NCBI GenBank assembly: GCA_012032285.1
Contig: JAAURJ010000007.1
Location: 1-64,000, forward strand
Source: Sphingomonadales bacterium
GTDB lineage: Bacteria > Pseudomonadota > Alphaproteobacteria > Sphingomonadales > Sphingomonadaceae
Reading direction: 5' to 3'
DNA: 64,000 nt
Positions 39,923 through 51,139 of this stretch are shown piece after piece. Positions within the stretch are counted from its first letter, which is position 1, and each line of letters opens with the position of its first letter. The notes under the pieces were generated by a model, which saw only the letters and a program-made list of their open reading frames with translations, did not search any database and was not told the DNA's origin. The position numbers and the translations under genes were made by a program.

Positions 39923-41287
39923 CAACAGCCGTAACGATGGATGCAAAGCCCGCCTTTGTCTTTGATGCAGAATGGCGGCGTTTTTGGCAATTGGCTGCTG
40001 ACATGGGTGGTGATGACCAATATCGGTTTTGCCGCGCTTTGGTTTGTCGGGGCACCGCCGCGCTTTTTTGACATTATGGTTGCGGGCTTTTTGGGACTGA
40101 TCGTCAAACGATTTCCCTTTTGGTTGCGCTATATCAGTTTTGCCGGGTTCATGGTGTGGACGGTGCTCAAATTCATCGGCGGACTGTTCAGCCTGACCAT
40201 GTCGTCGCTGCTCTATTCGATCCAGTTCTTCTTGGAGCTGAAACCCGAAAATTCGGCTGAATATATTGGCGTCGGCGTCGTTATCCTAATCATATTGGGC
40301 CTTGCCTATAGAGTGATCCGCCGCGATCAGAATTTTGCCAATCCATGGATGATCATCGGCGGCGCGGCCGCCTTTATCAGCCTTGCCGCAATCGACATCC
40401 AAATGGGCAAAGATATGCGCGGCCATTATTTCCGCACAGCTCCAGAAGGCGCGGTTTTCGGTTCCGCTTCATCCAAAAGCGGCTTTGCCAAAGCAACAGA
40501 CGGCAAACGCCATTTGATGCTTGTGGTCGTCGAATCGCTGGGCGTTCCCCATGACAATGCCGAGATGAACCGGCTGCTCTTTGCCCATTATAAGGAGAGC
40601 GGGGCAGTACAGTCCCGCTATACATTGTCACAAGGCACAACCCCCTTTTATAACAGCACTACATCGGGCGAAGTGCGCGAGCTATGCGGACGGTGGGGCG
40701 ATTATTATGATCTGCTCGACAAAAAAGATGCAGGCTGCCTGCCCGCCCGGCTCGCCCAAAAAGGCTATGCGACAGAAGCGGTGCACAGCTTTGTCGGTTC
40801 CTTTTTCAAGCGCGAGACATGGTATCCCAATATCGGCTTTGAAAAGCGCAGCTTTGCCGATGATTTGAAGGGCAAGGGCGCACGGCCCTGCGGCGGGGTA
40901 TTCCCCGGAGCCTGTGACCGTGATGTGGTCAAGATATTGGGCGACAAATTGCGCAAGGCGGAAAAGCCAACCTTTCTCTATTGGCTAACGCTAAATTCTC
41001 ATCTTCCGGTGCCTCCGGGATTGAATTTGAATGTCGATAAATGCGAGCGTGTATCGGCCAAGCTGGCGGCCCAATTCCCGCAAATCTGCCGGCAATTCGC
41101 AATTTGGAACGATATTGATGTGGCCATGGTAAAGGAAATCACTGCAAAGGATTTCCCGGCAACCGACATATTGATTGTCGGCGACCATATGCCGCCCTTT
41201 TTCGACAAGCATCAACGCACCCAATTTGATGCAGAAAGCGTGCCATGGCTGTATCTGCGTCACAGGGACAGCGCCGGAACACAATAG
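39919..41287 (+). CDS. Membrane sulfatase-like hydrolase/transferase (frameshift at 39993-39994)
   Basis: GTG start at 39919 overlapping gtrA (GTGA). The N-terminus MTTAVTMDAKPAFVFDAEW reads on as QLLLTWVVMTNIGFAALWFVG once a surplus G at 39993-39994 is dropped. About 4 membrane helices are followed by a soluble alkaline-phosphatase-like domain: HLMLVVVESLGVPHD (nucleophile side), TLSQGTTPFYNSTTSGEVREL, HSFVGSFFKRETWYPNIGF, DILIVGDHMPPFFDK. The layout is that of LTA-synthase/phosphoethanolamine-transferase enzymes that decorate envelope glycans. Confidence 0.85.
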
Positions 41288-41290
41288 GCC

Positions 41291-43064
41291 ATGTTCGAAC
41301 AGCGTTCCGATAAATTGCCCTTGCTTCCCGTGCTGGCGCTTTGGCTTGCCGTTTCGGTCATCATGATCGTAGCGGGGTGGAACAATATCGTCACGCGCAG
41401 CGGATGGGATCCCGATGATCAACTGCGTATGGTGCAACTGCGTGACTTTTTGAACGGGCAGAGCTGGTTTGATATCACCCAATACCGCATGAACGGTGAT
41501 CAAGGTGCGCCAATGCACTGGTCGCGTTTGATTGAATTGCCATTGGCGCTGATCATCGTCCTGCTCGCACCGGTTATAGGTCAGCCGGCGGCCGAAATGG
41601 TGGCGGGCACGTTGGTGCCCCTGCTCTGTCTTGGTCTTGCCGCCTGGATGATCGGACAGATTACCACCCGGCTTTCCTCACGCGAAGCAGGGGTGGTCGC
41701 TGTGCTGGTCACGCTGATGTCGCCTGCGTTGCTGATGCAGTTCCGCCCAATGCGGATTGACCATCATGGCTGGCAAATTGTGATGGCGGTATTGGCGCTG
41801 TGGACCCTATTTTGGCCGAACAAGAAACGCGGCGGTATCACGCTGGGTCTGGCGCTTGCGGTCTGGCTGCATATCTCTTTGGAAGGTGCGCCGCTAACCG
41901 CCGCTTTCTTCCTGCTTTTGGGTTGGCGCTGGATATTTGAAAAGGCGCATGGACAAAGGCTTATCTGGACGATCACAAGCTTCGCGCTTGCATCCTTTGC
42001 GCTGTTCATTGGCACGCAGTCCTCTGCGCTCAGCGCAGCGGTTTTCTGCGATACCATATCGCCGCCGCACATCGCCGCTATCGCCATCGCCGCCGCGATC
42101 ATGCTGCCCGCGATCATGGCTACACCCAAAGATTGGCGCATCCGCATGGGCGCAGCAGCGCTTGCGGGCGCGGCGGCCTTTGGCGGCGATCTTGCTGCTT
42201 GCACCGCAATGCAAGGCAGGAGCCTTTGGCAATCTTGATCCGTTGGTGCGCGATTATTGGTATGTCCATGTCAATGAAGGCCTGCCGGTCTGGCATCAAA
42301 AGCTGCCCGGCGCGATAGGCCTGCTCGCAGCACCCATTTGCGGGCTTATCGCCATGCTGTTCATCCTGCGCGAGGCGGTAGGCGCCAAACGGGCGGGCCT
42401 GCGTATGGCAGGTTTCTTCATGATCTATTCGGTGCTGCTGTCGGTGCTTGTCTTTCGTGCTGTGTCTGTGGCTTCGGCCTTTGCGGTGCCGGCGGCGGCG
42501 ATATTCATCGTGTCGCTGTTCCACCATTATAGGCGCAGTAAAGAGCCGGTGCGCCGGGTCGCGCTGGTCGCTGTCATGCTCGCGCTGTTGGTGCCGGGCG
42601 CGATCGCGGCGCAGCTAACAGGGCTGGCCGTGCCAAAATCTAAGGCGGAGAATGCGGCGCAGCAAAATGCGGCGGCCGATGCCAAATCATGCCAATCTGC
42701 CCTATCGGTTGAGGCGCTGAAAACCTTGCCAAAGGCACGCATACTTGCGCCCTTTGACATGGGGCCGATGATCCTGCTGATGACCCCGCATCAAGTGCTG
42801 GCAAGCAGCCACCACCGCAATGAAGGCGCAATGCATGACCATATCGCCATATTCCTGTCCGATCCGATTAAGTCGAAAGCCTTAATTGATGCCCGCAAAA
42901 TCACCCATATCGCGCTATGCAAGGGTGAGGCGGAACTGAATAATTACAAGCGCAAAAGCCCCAATGGTCTTTGGGGGCAAATGGACAAGGGCCAACCCCC
43001 GTCATGGCTGGAACCATTGCCGTCAATGGGGGAGGACATTCAAGTCTGGCGGGTGACAGGTTAG
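41291..43064 (+). CDS. GT-C-type multi-pass membrane protein (frameshift at 42178-42186)
   Basis: About 590 residues once one surplus base near 42180 is removed (AAALAAILLLAPQCK). N-terminal helix, then an external loop with the acidic WDPDDQLRMVQLRDFL, and a later MRIDHHGWQIVMA, arranged like the metal and acceptor motifs of GT-C glycosyltransferases (STT3/PMT). About ten further helices and a C-terminal soluble part from 42660. Probably transfers a lipid-linked sugar in the periplasm; acceptor unknown. Begins 3 bp after the sulfatase-like gene. Confidence 0.72.
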
Positions 43065-43130
43065 CAGGGTGAAGGCCCCTAGCTGCTGGGCCGTAACTCA
43101 TAAATTTGCTCCGTCCGCCAAAACACTGCC

Positions 43131-43255
43131 CTTCGACAAGCTCAGTGTGAGCGCGAAGTTAAGGTATAGCTTAGCCGTTCAGCAAGTATTTATATGGCGG
43201 AGGTTCATTATAAGCCCATATTTAGAACCCAGCGCTCAGGCTGAGCCTGTCGAAG
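43131..43255. repeat. Inverted repeat, CTTCGACA...TGTCGAAG type
   Basis: Arms 43131-43153 and 43233-43255 (23 bp each) are reverse complements at 20 of 23 positions: CTTCGACAAGCTCAG on the left, CTGAGCCTGTCGAAG on the right. The 79-base centre has no gene. It occupies the gap between two convergent genes. This is a widespread dispersed element in sphingomonads and other proteobacteria. Confidence 0.78.
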
Positions 43256-43273
43256 CCGGTGTGGGTAGCGCCC

Positions 43274-44035
43274 CTATAAATACATGAAATCGCGGTCAAA
43301 GCTTTTCAAATGGGCGCCGCCGTCTACAAAAACGATCTGCCCCGTCACATTGCCAGCACCGGCCAGATAATGGACGGCATCGGCAACCGCCTCCGGCCCC
43401 GCCAGTGCGCCGAGTGGCATCATATCGGCTAGCCGCGCCTCCAGCGCCCTATTATAATCGGGTGTGGAAATCACCAGCCCTGGCGCAACCCCGTTCACCC
43501 GCGCCCGTGCACCAAAAGCCGAAGCCATAGACCGGACCGATACGGCCAGTGCCTGTTTGGACAAAGTATAGCTGATCTGATCGCCATGCGGATTGGTGAT
43601 CCGCTGGTCCAAAATATGGACGATAGCGGGTCGTTTGCCCTCTTCTGCTTTTGCAACCAGCGCCTTGGACAAAAGCAGCGGGGCAAATGTGTTGAGCCGG
43701 AAATGCGATTCCAGCGTCTGCGCGTCCATTGAAGGCCAATCATCCTGACCGAATATCGCGGCATTATTGACCAGCAGGTCGGGCATCCGTCCGAAATGAG
43801 CCGCCACCTGATCCATAAGAGGCAGGCAGGCGGCGGGATCGGACAGGTCGGCGACAAAACCGTGCCAACGGACCTGTGTTTTGGACAGCGTATCAACCAG
43901 CAGCGGCTTTATATCGCCCTCCTGATGCGTGGACAGCGCCAGATCATAACCATGCCGCGCCAGTTTCATTGCAATAAAGGCCCCCACCCGGCGCATCCCA
44001 CCGGTGATGAGTGCAAGCGGACGCGGCTCGGTCAT
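43274..44035 (-). CDS. SDR oxidoreductase, pteridine reductase / FolM-like
   Basis: 253 residues. Nucleotide motif ALITGGMRRVGAFIAMKLARHG has the Arg-containing TGxxxRxG of pteridine reductases (PTR1/FolM), unlike ordinary SDRs. Active site LLVNNAAIFGQ, YTLSKQALAV and the closing FVDGGAHL. The gene overlaps folB by four bases, so a dihydrofolate or dihydromonapterin reductase role is well supported by context but not proven. Confidence 0.82.
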   Translation of the reverse strand: MTEPRPLALITGGMRRVGAFIAMKLARHGYDLALSTHQEGDIKPLLVDTLSKTQVRWHGFVADLSDPAACLPLMDQVAAHFGRMPDLLVNNAAIFGQDDWPSMDAQTLESHFRLNTFAPLLLSKALVAKAEEGKRPAIVHILDQRITNPHGDQISYTLSKQALAVSVRSMASAFGARARVNGVAPGLVISTPDYNRALEARLADMMPLGALAGPEAVADAVHYLAGAGNVTGQIVFVDGGAHLKSFDRDFMYL

Positions 44036-44400
44036 TTGCGCGTCCGCACCATGGTAACACCGATTTTTTCGCTATCTTCGGCAATGGCAAGCTTGACGAT
44101 TTTGATGGTTACCCGGCGCACCCGTTCATCTCCGGCGAACAACCGGTCCGCAATATAATCGCCCACTGCCTCAATCAGGGTGAAATGCACGCCTTCGGGA
44201 AGGTTCGTTGCCGCATCCTTCAAATCCATATAATTTTTGGAGGCAGAAAGCGGCGTGCCGGGCGCATAATGATCCGCCATAGACAGATCGGCGCTGATCG
44301 AAATGCGCAAAGGCTGCGGCAAATGGGTTTCCTGACTGTAAATGCCGGTGAGGACATTGACGACAAGGTCATGCACTTCAAGGGTAAGGCTATCGCTCAT
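44032..44400 (-). CDS. folB: Dihydroneopterin aldolase
   Basis: 122 residues from ATG 44400. Short FolB domain: LTLEVHDLVVNVLTGIYSQETHLPQPLRISI, then NYMDLKDAATNLPEGVHFTLIEAVGDYIA and VRRVTIKIVKLA. Folate biosynthesis. Its start lies within the last codons of the upstream rRNA methyltransferase and its end overlaps the pteridine reductase gene. Confidence 0.85.
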   Translation of the reverse strand: MSDSLTLEVHDLVVNVLTGIYSQETHLPQPLRISISADLSMADHYAPGTPLSASKNYMDLKDAATNLPEGVHFTLIEAVGDYIADRLFAGDERVRRVTIKIVKLAIAEDSEKIGVTMVRTRK

Positions 44401-45300
44401 AAACGCTTTCTGTATCTTGTGACCAGCGGGCGAAAATCGCGGTCGGCAATAATAATCCACGTGCGCGTTCCCGCACGGCCAGCTCGCCAAATTCCACTTT
44501 GCCAGGCAAATCGCCAAAATAGGATTCGAGCAGCGCCCCCAGCGCCAACGCCGACATCCGCACGGCATAAACGGTCAGGAACAGGCAGCGGGAATTTGCG
44601 TCAATCATCTGTCTGCAATTGGCGATAAGCGGCGGCAAATCTTCCTCCAGCCGCCAAACCTCTCCATCGGGCCGCGGCCATATTTGGGCGGGTCGAGCAA
44701 GATTGCGTCATAGCGCCTGCCGCGCCGCACCTCGCGCGCGGCAAATTTCGCGGCATCGTCGATGATCCACCGTATCGGCTGGTCCGCAAGCCTGGAAAGC
44801 GCTGCATTGGCCTTTGCCTGTGCCACCGATTTTTTCGACGCATCGACATGGACCATTTTCGCGCCGGTCGCCGACAGCGCCAATGTGCCAACACCGGTAT
44901 AGCCGAACAGGTTCAACGCCTCTGCATCCGTTACCCCGTCCAGTTTCCCGCGCATCCAGCGCCACACCGGATCCATATCGGGGAAAAACCCCAAATGGCG
45001 AAACGGGGTGCATTGTGCGGTGAAGGTGACCTCATCATTCCAGCAAAGCGGCCAGCCATCGGTTGGCACCGGGCGGTTATTATACCATCGCCCGCCGCCA
45101 TCATCATCGCTGCCCGGTATGAATTCGGCGTCGGCGTCCCAATCATCGCTCGCGGGCGCCCACATCGCCTGCGGCTCTGGGCGGATGAAGCGTTTGTCGC
45201 CATAAGCTTCATATTTGCGGCCCGCACCGCTGTCGAGCAGGGTATAATCCTCTCGCGGTTCGCTGATCAGCGTGATGAATTTAGGGGGCGGCTTATTCAC
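44390..45300 (-). CDS. Class I rRNA methyltransferase, RlmI/RlmK-like (frameshift near 44667)
   Basis: Residues WRWMRGKLDGV, LNLFGYTGVGTLALSATGA (SAM motif I), VHVDASKKSVAQAKANAAL, WIIDDAAKFAAREVRRG, AILLDPPKYGRGP (motif IV). The frame breaks there; adding one T on the plus strand at 44667 gives PNGEVWRLEEDLPPLI and the normal ending to 44390, about 303 residues. The PPKYGRGPNGEVW motif identifies the family. ATG overlaps thrC by four bases. Confidence 0.85.
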
Positions 45301-46700
45301 AATAATCCGGGGCGGACAGCTTTGGATAATATATATTCGCGCACCGCCGCATAGTCGCCGGGCAGGATTTCATAGCGCTCCTCGCGCTCAAACAAATTGC
45401 CAACGCGGCCCGGCAAGGCAGGGCGCACGCCCGTCGTCTGCTCAACCGCATCGCGGAATTTCGCCGGGTGCGCAGTGGCCAAAGTGACCACGGGCACATC
45501 GCTCGCAAAATCCAGCGACCGCGCGGCGTGCAGACCAATGGCGGTATGGGGGTCGATAATCTGCCCGCAATGGTCATAGGCCCAGCGCATGGCATTGGCG
45601 GTCTCATCACTGTCGGCACGGACGCTGGCAAAGAAGCTCGCCCTTTTGCGCATATCGGCGGACAGCACCATCTTGCCCATTTGTTCAAACCATTTCATCC
45701 GCGCCGCCGTGGTCGAACCATCGCGGCCTTCCAGATCGAAAAGCAACCGTTCAAAATTACTCGACACCTGAATATCCATAGACGGAGCGCTGGTTGGTGT
45801 GACCCCGCTGACCGAATAATCACCGCGCGACAGGGCGCGGTGGAGGATGTCGTTGACATTGGTAGCGACGATTAACCGTTCAACCGGCAATCCCATTTGC
45901 GCCGCGACATAACCAGCAAACACATCGCCGAAATTGCCGGTCGGCACCGAAAAGGCAACCGGGCGTTCGGGTGCACCCAGTTTCAGCGCGGCGGCGAAAT
46001 AATAGACAATCTGCGCCATCAGCCGCGCCCAATTGATCGAATTCACCGCGCTGATATTTAGCACGCTGGTCACATCGGAATCGTTAAACATGGTTTTGAC
46101 CATCGCCTGCGCATCGTCAAAGCTGCCTTTAATGGCGATATTATGAACATTGGGGGCCAGCACAGTGGTCATTTGCCGCCGCTGCACGTCGCTGATCCGT
46201 TCATGCGGATGGAGCATGAAGATTTCCACCCGCTCGCGCCCTGCCACCGCGTCGATCGCAGCAGAGCCGGTATCGCCCGATGTCGCGCCCACAATGGTCA
46301 GCGCCTTGTCCGAACCGGTTAGGAATTTTTCAAATAATTGCCCCAAAAGCTGAAGCGCGACATCCTTAAACGCCAATGTCGGCCCGTGGAACAGTTCGAG
46401 CAGCCAATGCTGGCTATCAAGCTGCACCAACGGCGTGACCGCTTCATGGCTGAACCGGCCATAAGCAGTCTCGCACAGCTGTTTCAACTCTTCTGCTGAG
46501 AGGGAACCGGCGGTAAAGGGCGCCATGATCCGCACCGCAAGGTCGACATAGTCAAGCCCGCGCATCGCCGCAATCTCTTCTGCTGAAAAACGCGGCCATG
46601 TTTCGGGAACATAAAGCCCGCCGTCGCTCGCCAGACCGGCAAGCGTCACCCCTTCAAAATCAAGATTGGAGGCATTGCCCCTCGTGCTTAAATATTTCAT
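45297..46700 (-). CDS. thrC: Threonine synthase
   Basis: 467 residues. MKYLSTRGNASNLDFEGVTLAGLASDGGLYVPE start, PLVQLDSQHWLLELFHGPTLAFKDVALQLLG with the PLP Lys, GATSGDTGSAAIDAVAGRE, VPTGNFGDVFAGYVA. Converts phosphohomoserine to threonine. Interesting only in being far from other threonine pathway genes here; thrS lies about 16 kb to the left. Confidence 0.96.
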   Translation of the reverse strand: MKYLSTRGNASNLDFEGVTLAGLASDGGLYVPETWPRFSAEEIAAMRGLDYVDLAVRIMAPFTAGSLSAEELKQLCETAYGRFSHEAVTPLVQLDSQHWLLELFHGPTLAFKDVALQLLGQLFEKFLTGSDKALTIVGATSGDTGSAAIDAVAGRERVEIFMLHPHERISDVQRRQMTTVLAPNVHNIAIKGSFDDAQAMVKTMFNDSDVTSVLNISAVNSINWARLMAQIVYYFAAALKLGAPERPVAFSVPTGNFGDVFAGYVAAQMGLPVERLIVATNVNDILHRALSRGDYSVSGVTPTSAPSMDIQVSSNFERLLFDLEGRDGSTTAARMKWFEQMGKMVLSADMRKRASFFASVRADSDETANAMRWAYDHCGQIIDPHTAIGLHAARSLDFASDVPVVTLATAHPAKFRDAVEQTTGVRPALPGRVGNLFEREERYEILPGDYAAVREYILSKAVRPGLL

Positions 46701-46759
46701 ACAGATTCCTGTCCGCTGACTGACAAGCCGGTTAGCGATCAGAAACGCTTACCGCAAGG

Positions 46760-48347
46760 TCAATGCAGGTGCGAATGGACAAAATCGGCACATCTTTCGC
46801 CAATCATGATGCTGGGCGCATTGGTATTGCCGCTAACCAGACGGGGCATGATACTGGCATCGGCGACATAAAGCCCGGCAATGCCGTTGACGCGCAGCTG
46901 GCTATCGACCACCGCATCCTTGTCTGCACCCATGCGGCACGTTCCAACCGGATGGTATACACTGTCGGCACGCGACCGGATGAGGGCATCCAGCGCCGCA
47001 TCGTCGTCCAGCGGCGTATTGTTCACATCCACCCCTGCATAGTCCGCCATCGGCGAGGTTTGCATGATCCGGTGCATGATTTTTACGCCGCTGCGCAGCA
47101 CCGCCATATCGCGTTCATCGCTCAGGAAATTGGGGTCGATCACCGGCGGCGCGGCGGCATCGGTACTGCCCAAACGCACCGTGCCCCGGCTTTCGGGACG
47201 CAATACACAGGCATGGCAGCTAAAACCATGCCCTTTTACCTTTTCCCGGCCATGATCCTCCAGCGGTGCGGGCACAAAATGATATTGCACATCGGGCGAT
47301 GGCGCATCAGGGGTCGTTTTGACGAAGCCGCCCGCTTCGGCATAGGGTGTGGTCAGGGTGCCGGTCCGCTTCATCCTATGTTCGACCGCCGCCTTTGCCA
47401 TGCGCCATGTGCCGGGTAGCGAATTGCCAATAAAGTCTTTGGACTGCGTCATAAACCGGCTGACATAATCAATATGGTCCTGAAGATCGCTGCCGACGGC
47501 GGGGCGGTCCAGCACAGGCGCTATGCCGTGCTCCTTGATATACGCAGCAGGACCGATCCCCGATAGCATCAATATTTGCGGTGAGTTAAAGGCACCCGCA
47601 GACAGAATAACCGCCCCCCCTTGCATGAATCCTGCGGCTGCGTGCGCCCTGGCGGATTTGCACAGCGACTGCGCGGCCATTTTCAACGATGATTTTTTCG
47701 GTTAAACTGTCGGTCAGCACGGTCAGGTTAGCACAGGATTTTGCAGGTTCGAGATAAGCCCGCGCGGCAGACCAGCGTTCGCCGCCTTTTTGTGTGACCT
47801 GATACAGGCCGAAACCATCCTGTTTTGCACCGTTAAAATCTTCATTGCGCGGATATTGCAGCTGCGCCGCGGCCTCGACAAAGGCGGATGAACCGGGGTT
47901 AGCATAATGTTGATCCATGACATTAAGCGGTCCGCCTGTTCCATGATAGTCATCATCGCCGCGTTCATTATGTTCGGCACGTTTGAAATAGGGCAGGACA
48001 TCATCAAAGGACCAGCCGTCGCAGCCCAGCGCCGCCCAATTGTCATAATCCCATTGCGCCCCGCGGATATAGACCATGGCGTTGATCGCACTGGACCCGC
48101 CTAGCCCGCGACCGCGCGGTTGATATCCGGTCCGCCCGTTCAGCCCTTTTTGCGGAACAGTATCATATTTATAGTTAGACTTTTCTGGCAAGAAAGGAAG
48201 GAAACCGGGGGTTTTGATCAGGAAATTATCGTTGGTCCCGCCTGCCTCGATCAGGCAGACGCTATATTTGCCCCCTTGCGAAAGCCGCCCCGCCGCCGCG
48301 CTGCCTGCGCTGCCACCACCGATAACGACAATGTCAAATACATCCAT
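46760..48347 (-). CDS. GMC-family oxidoreductase (frameshift near 47645)
   Basis: Choline dehydrogenase type flavoprotein. FAD motif IVVIGGGSAGSAAAGRLSQGG, RGRGLGGSSAINAMVYIRG, AGAFNSPQILMLSGIGPA, and the C-terminal active-site region YHPVGTCRMG (His) and LVSGNTNAPS. The reading frame breaks at VAVQIRQGA; dropping one base near 47645 gives HAAAGFMQGGAVILSAGAF. About 529 residues. Oxidises an alcohol; substrate unknown. Confidence 0.88.
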
Positions 48348-48404
48348 GATTATCTCCCCTTAGAGCGGAGTTTAATCAAACGATTAAAGTGAGGCAATGG
48401 GGTA

Positions 48405-49307
48405 TTATTCCCTATTGCGTGATTTTTCCGCTATTGCCCGCGCTTTGATCATCGCACTGGTATCGCGGCTGCCGTCATGGCTCCAACCCGGTTCGCGGAT
48501 CATATAGTTCAGCTTGTACCGCCAGGGCGCCGTCCAAACATCTCGGGCTATTGCCGTCCATTCGTGAAACGCCACCTTTATGAGGCTAAACGTGCCCAGA
48601 TTGTTAACAAGGCCATAGCGCGGCGGATCAGACGGATCCTCGGCAACAAAACTGCCAAATATCCGGTCCCATATCATCAGCACGCCTGCATAATTGGCAT
48701 CCAGATATTGCGCATTGGTGGCATGATGGACACGGTGATGGCTGGGCGTATTGAACAGATATTCGAACCAGCCGGGCATTTTATCAATCGCCTCTGTATG
48801 AAACCAATATTGATAGATTAGGTTGATCGCCCCGCAGAACAGCACCATTTCCACCGGAAATCCGATTAACAGGATCGGCAGGCGAAAGATAAAACCAAAA
48901 GCAATAAATCCCGTCCATGTCTGACGCAGGGCGGTGGACAGATTATAATGCTCGCTCGAATGATGATTGACGTGGCTGGCCCAGAACCAGCGCACGCGAT
49001 GCGCGCTGCGGTGAAAGACATAGTAAGCCAGATCATCCAGCACAAAGCATATCGGCCAAGCCCACCAGGTATAACCAATATCCAACAGCGCAAAATCATG
49101 CGCGGCATAGGCAATGGCAAGCACCGGCACTAAGGTTAGAAAGCCCGCAACACGGCTGCCTAATCCCATCGCCAATGACGTTGCCGTATCACGCAGTTCA
49201 TAACCCTTGCCGCGTTTATTCAGCATCAATTCTGCGGCAATAAGGATAATGAATGCCGGTATGGCCCAAAGAATAATGTCAGGCAAATATGGTGCTTGAT
49301 CGGACAT
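48405..49307 (-). CDS. Sterol desaturase / fatty acid hydroxylase family protein
   Basis: 300 residues with four to five hydrophobic segments. The diiron histidine boxes are visible: HRSAHRVRWFW, HVNHHSSEHYN and HRVHHATNAQYLD. Membrane-bound oxidation of a lipid; in sphingomonads this could be carotenoid, sphingolipid or hopanoid modification. No further pointer to the substrate here. Confidence 0.9.
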   Translation of the reverse strand: MSDQAPYLPDIILWAIPAFIILIAAELMLNKRGKGYELRDTATSLAMGLGSRVAGFLTLVPVLAIAYAAHDFALLDIGYTWWAWPICFVLDDLAYYVFHRSAHRVRWFWASHVNHHSSEHYNLSTALRQTWTGFIAFGFIFRLPILLIGFPVEMVLFCGAINLIYQYWFHTEAIDKMPGWFEYLFNTPSHHRVHHATNAQYLDANYAGVLMIWDRIFGSFVAEDPSDPPRYGLVNNLGTFSLIKVAFHEWTAIARDVWTAPWRYKLNYMIREPGWSHDGSRDTSAMIKARAIAEKSRNRE

Positions 49308-49458
49308 ATATGTTACTTACATCAATGTTAATTTGATGTCGAGCCGAGATTGTTACCGCCTGTATCATTGCTGGAAATGCAATAATTTAACAAAATTTAT
49401 TGCTGGTCATATGGTCGCGGGGGGGTATCGTGCAAAGTATATGGAAAAAGGATTCTTT

Positions 49459-51139
49459 ATGCCCGCATTATCCATGAACCGATATTTTGGCCTGACTGGC
49501 ATTGGCTCCCTGATTATATCTTTAGTATTTTTTGCAGCATCGGCTTTGCACAAGATTTAAGCAGTGACAGCACGCAAGCGGCTGCTTCGCCGCCAGCATC
49601 GGAGCCAGAAAATACCAATCCATCCCCAACAACAGATGATAATGGTGCCGAACCCGTTATTGGCCCAGCCGATGTTCCGGCCAATAGCTGCCTTGCCAAA
49701 GCCGGGACGCTAGATGGAACCGGCGCGGATTTGCCGGAAACTATTGATGGCACTGCATTCAAAAAAACATCGCACCTTAAAAAAATCCTGAAAAAAACAA
49801 AGGATGGCGGCCTGCTCCTTATTGTCGGCGGCGATTTCAAAAATTGGAAAATGAACGACATTAAACATCTGTCCAATATCTGTTTCAAAGACATCGACTT
49901 TTCAAACAGCGACTGGTCAGGGGGGCGTTATGAAGGCATTGGATTTATCAATTCCAACCTAAGCGGTGCAAACCTATCAAACGTAACAATGCCCCATATA
50001 TTGCTGCGTTCCACCATATTGGAAAATACCAATGCAAAATATGCCGATTTCAGCTTTGGTCAGCTTGACGGCAATTGGGACGCATCCATCGCCAATTGGG
50101 ATTTGAGCCAGGCCAAGCTTAAAAATTTCCGTTTCAGCTGCGGCAATGCCGAAAGCAATGGCTGTGCCTTTAACCGGCAGGGCGTGATCATTACCGGAGC
50201 CGATTTCAGCAATGCGACCCTGATCAATTTTGCCTGTGGGACAGCGATTGGTCGACCACAAAGTTGGATAATGCGATTGTTACCTTGAACCAGCTGCCCT
50301 ATTTTACCGGCGCAAAAATAGAAGACCGCCTGTTAATTACCGGCGCAGGACAGATTGGCAGTATCGGCGCTGCGGCGCTTCCTCTCATTTCCGAAATGCA
50401 AAGCAGACGCTGTGAAGACATAGCCGACAGCGCTGCTCGATTTGCCTGCGATACAAAGGATGATCGGTTGTTTTCACTGGCACAGGATGTGGCGATCCTG
50501 ACCCGCACGAGCGAGAGCAAGCTGGCCAGCGGCCGTTCGTTCGATCGGCATCAGCAGGCGATAGAAGCCTGCCGTTCGGGTGATGACGAAACCGCGAAAC
50601 CCGGCTGTATTGGTGAAGCGTTAACCGCACGGCGCATGGCCTTGCTGCCCGCCACCGCCGCACCTGCATTGGCAGAAAGCGCCGGTTTTGCGGTCTATTT
50701 GGAAACCACGCTGGACACTGCCAAGCCGGGCGCTGCGGCGGCATTGGAACAAATGGCAAGCGTGCTTGCAGGCACCAGCAACCATGTGGTGTTGATGCGC
50801 AGGACCGCCAATGGCGGAGATTTGCAACTGCGCGGCGCCAAACGCAATGCTGAGGGTCAAAAAATCTGTCAGCTGCGTTCCGACCGGGCGGCTTTTCGCG
50901 GGGCCAATTTATATAAGGACATCACCGATCGCAGACAATCAGGGGCAATCACCGCTTACAGTTTTGAAGACCGGTTGGTAATGGACCTGCACAGCTATAC
51001 CAGCGCGGGTGGTAGCGAAGCCTGCACCGGTACATCAGCGCAAAGCCTCGTCTTCATCCCGATCGGAGGGGCCGATTTTGAACGGCTTTGGAGCGGCTTG
51101 GATTCAGGTTCGGTGCTAGGCTCCGGTCCCGATCGCTAA
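49459..51139 (+). CDS. Secreted pentapeptide-repeat protein (frameshifts near 49548 and 50238-50240)
   Basis: ATG at 49459 after AAGGA. A signal peptide (FGLTGIGSLIISLVFFAASALA) is cut by the first shift; one more G gives QDLSSDSTQ and an Ala/Pro/Ser-rich linker. Pentapeptide repeats follow: SNLSGANLSN, NTNAKYADFSFGQLDG, NWDLSQAKLKNF, GADFSNATL. A second missing G restores CGDSDWSTTKLDNAIVTLN and a C-terminal region of about 290 residues rich in Ala and Asp with several Cys. About 560 residues. Function unknown; periplasmic or outer surface. Confidence 0.7.
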
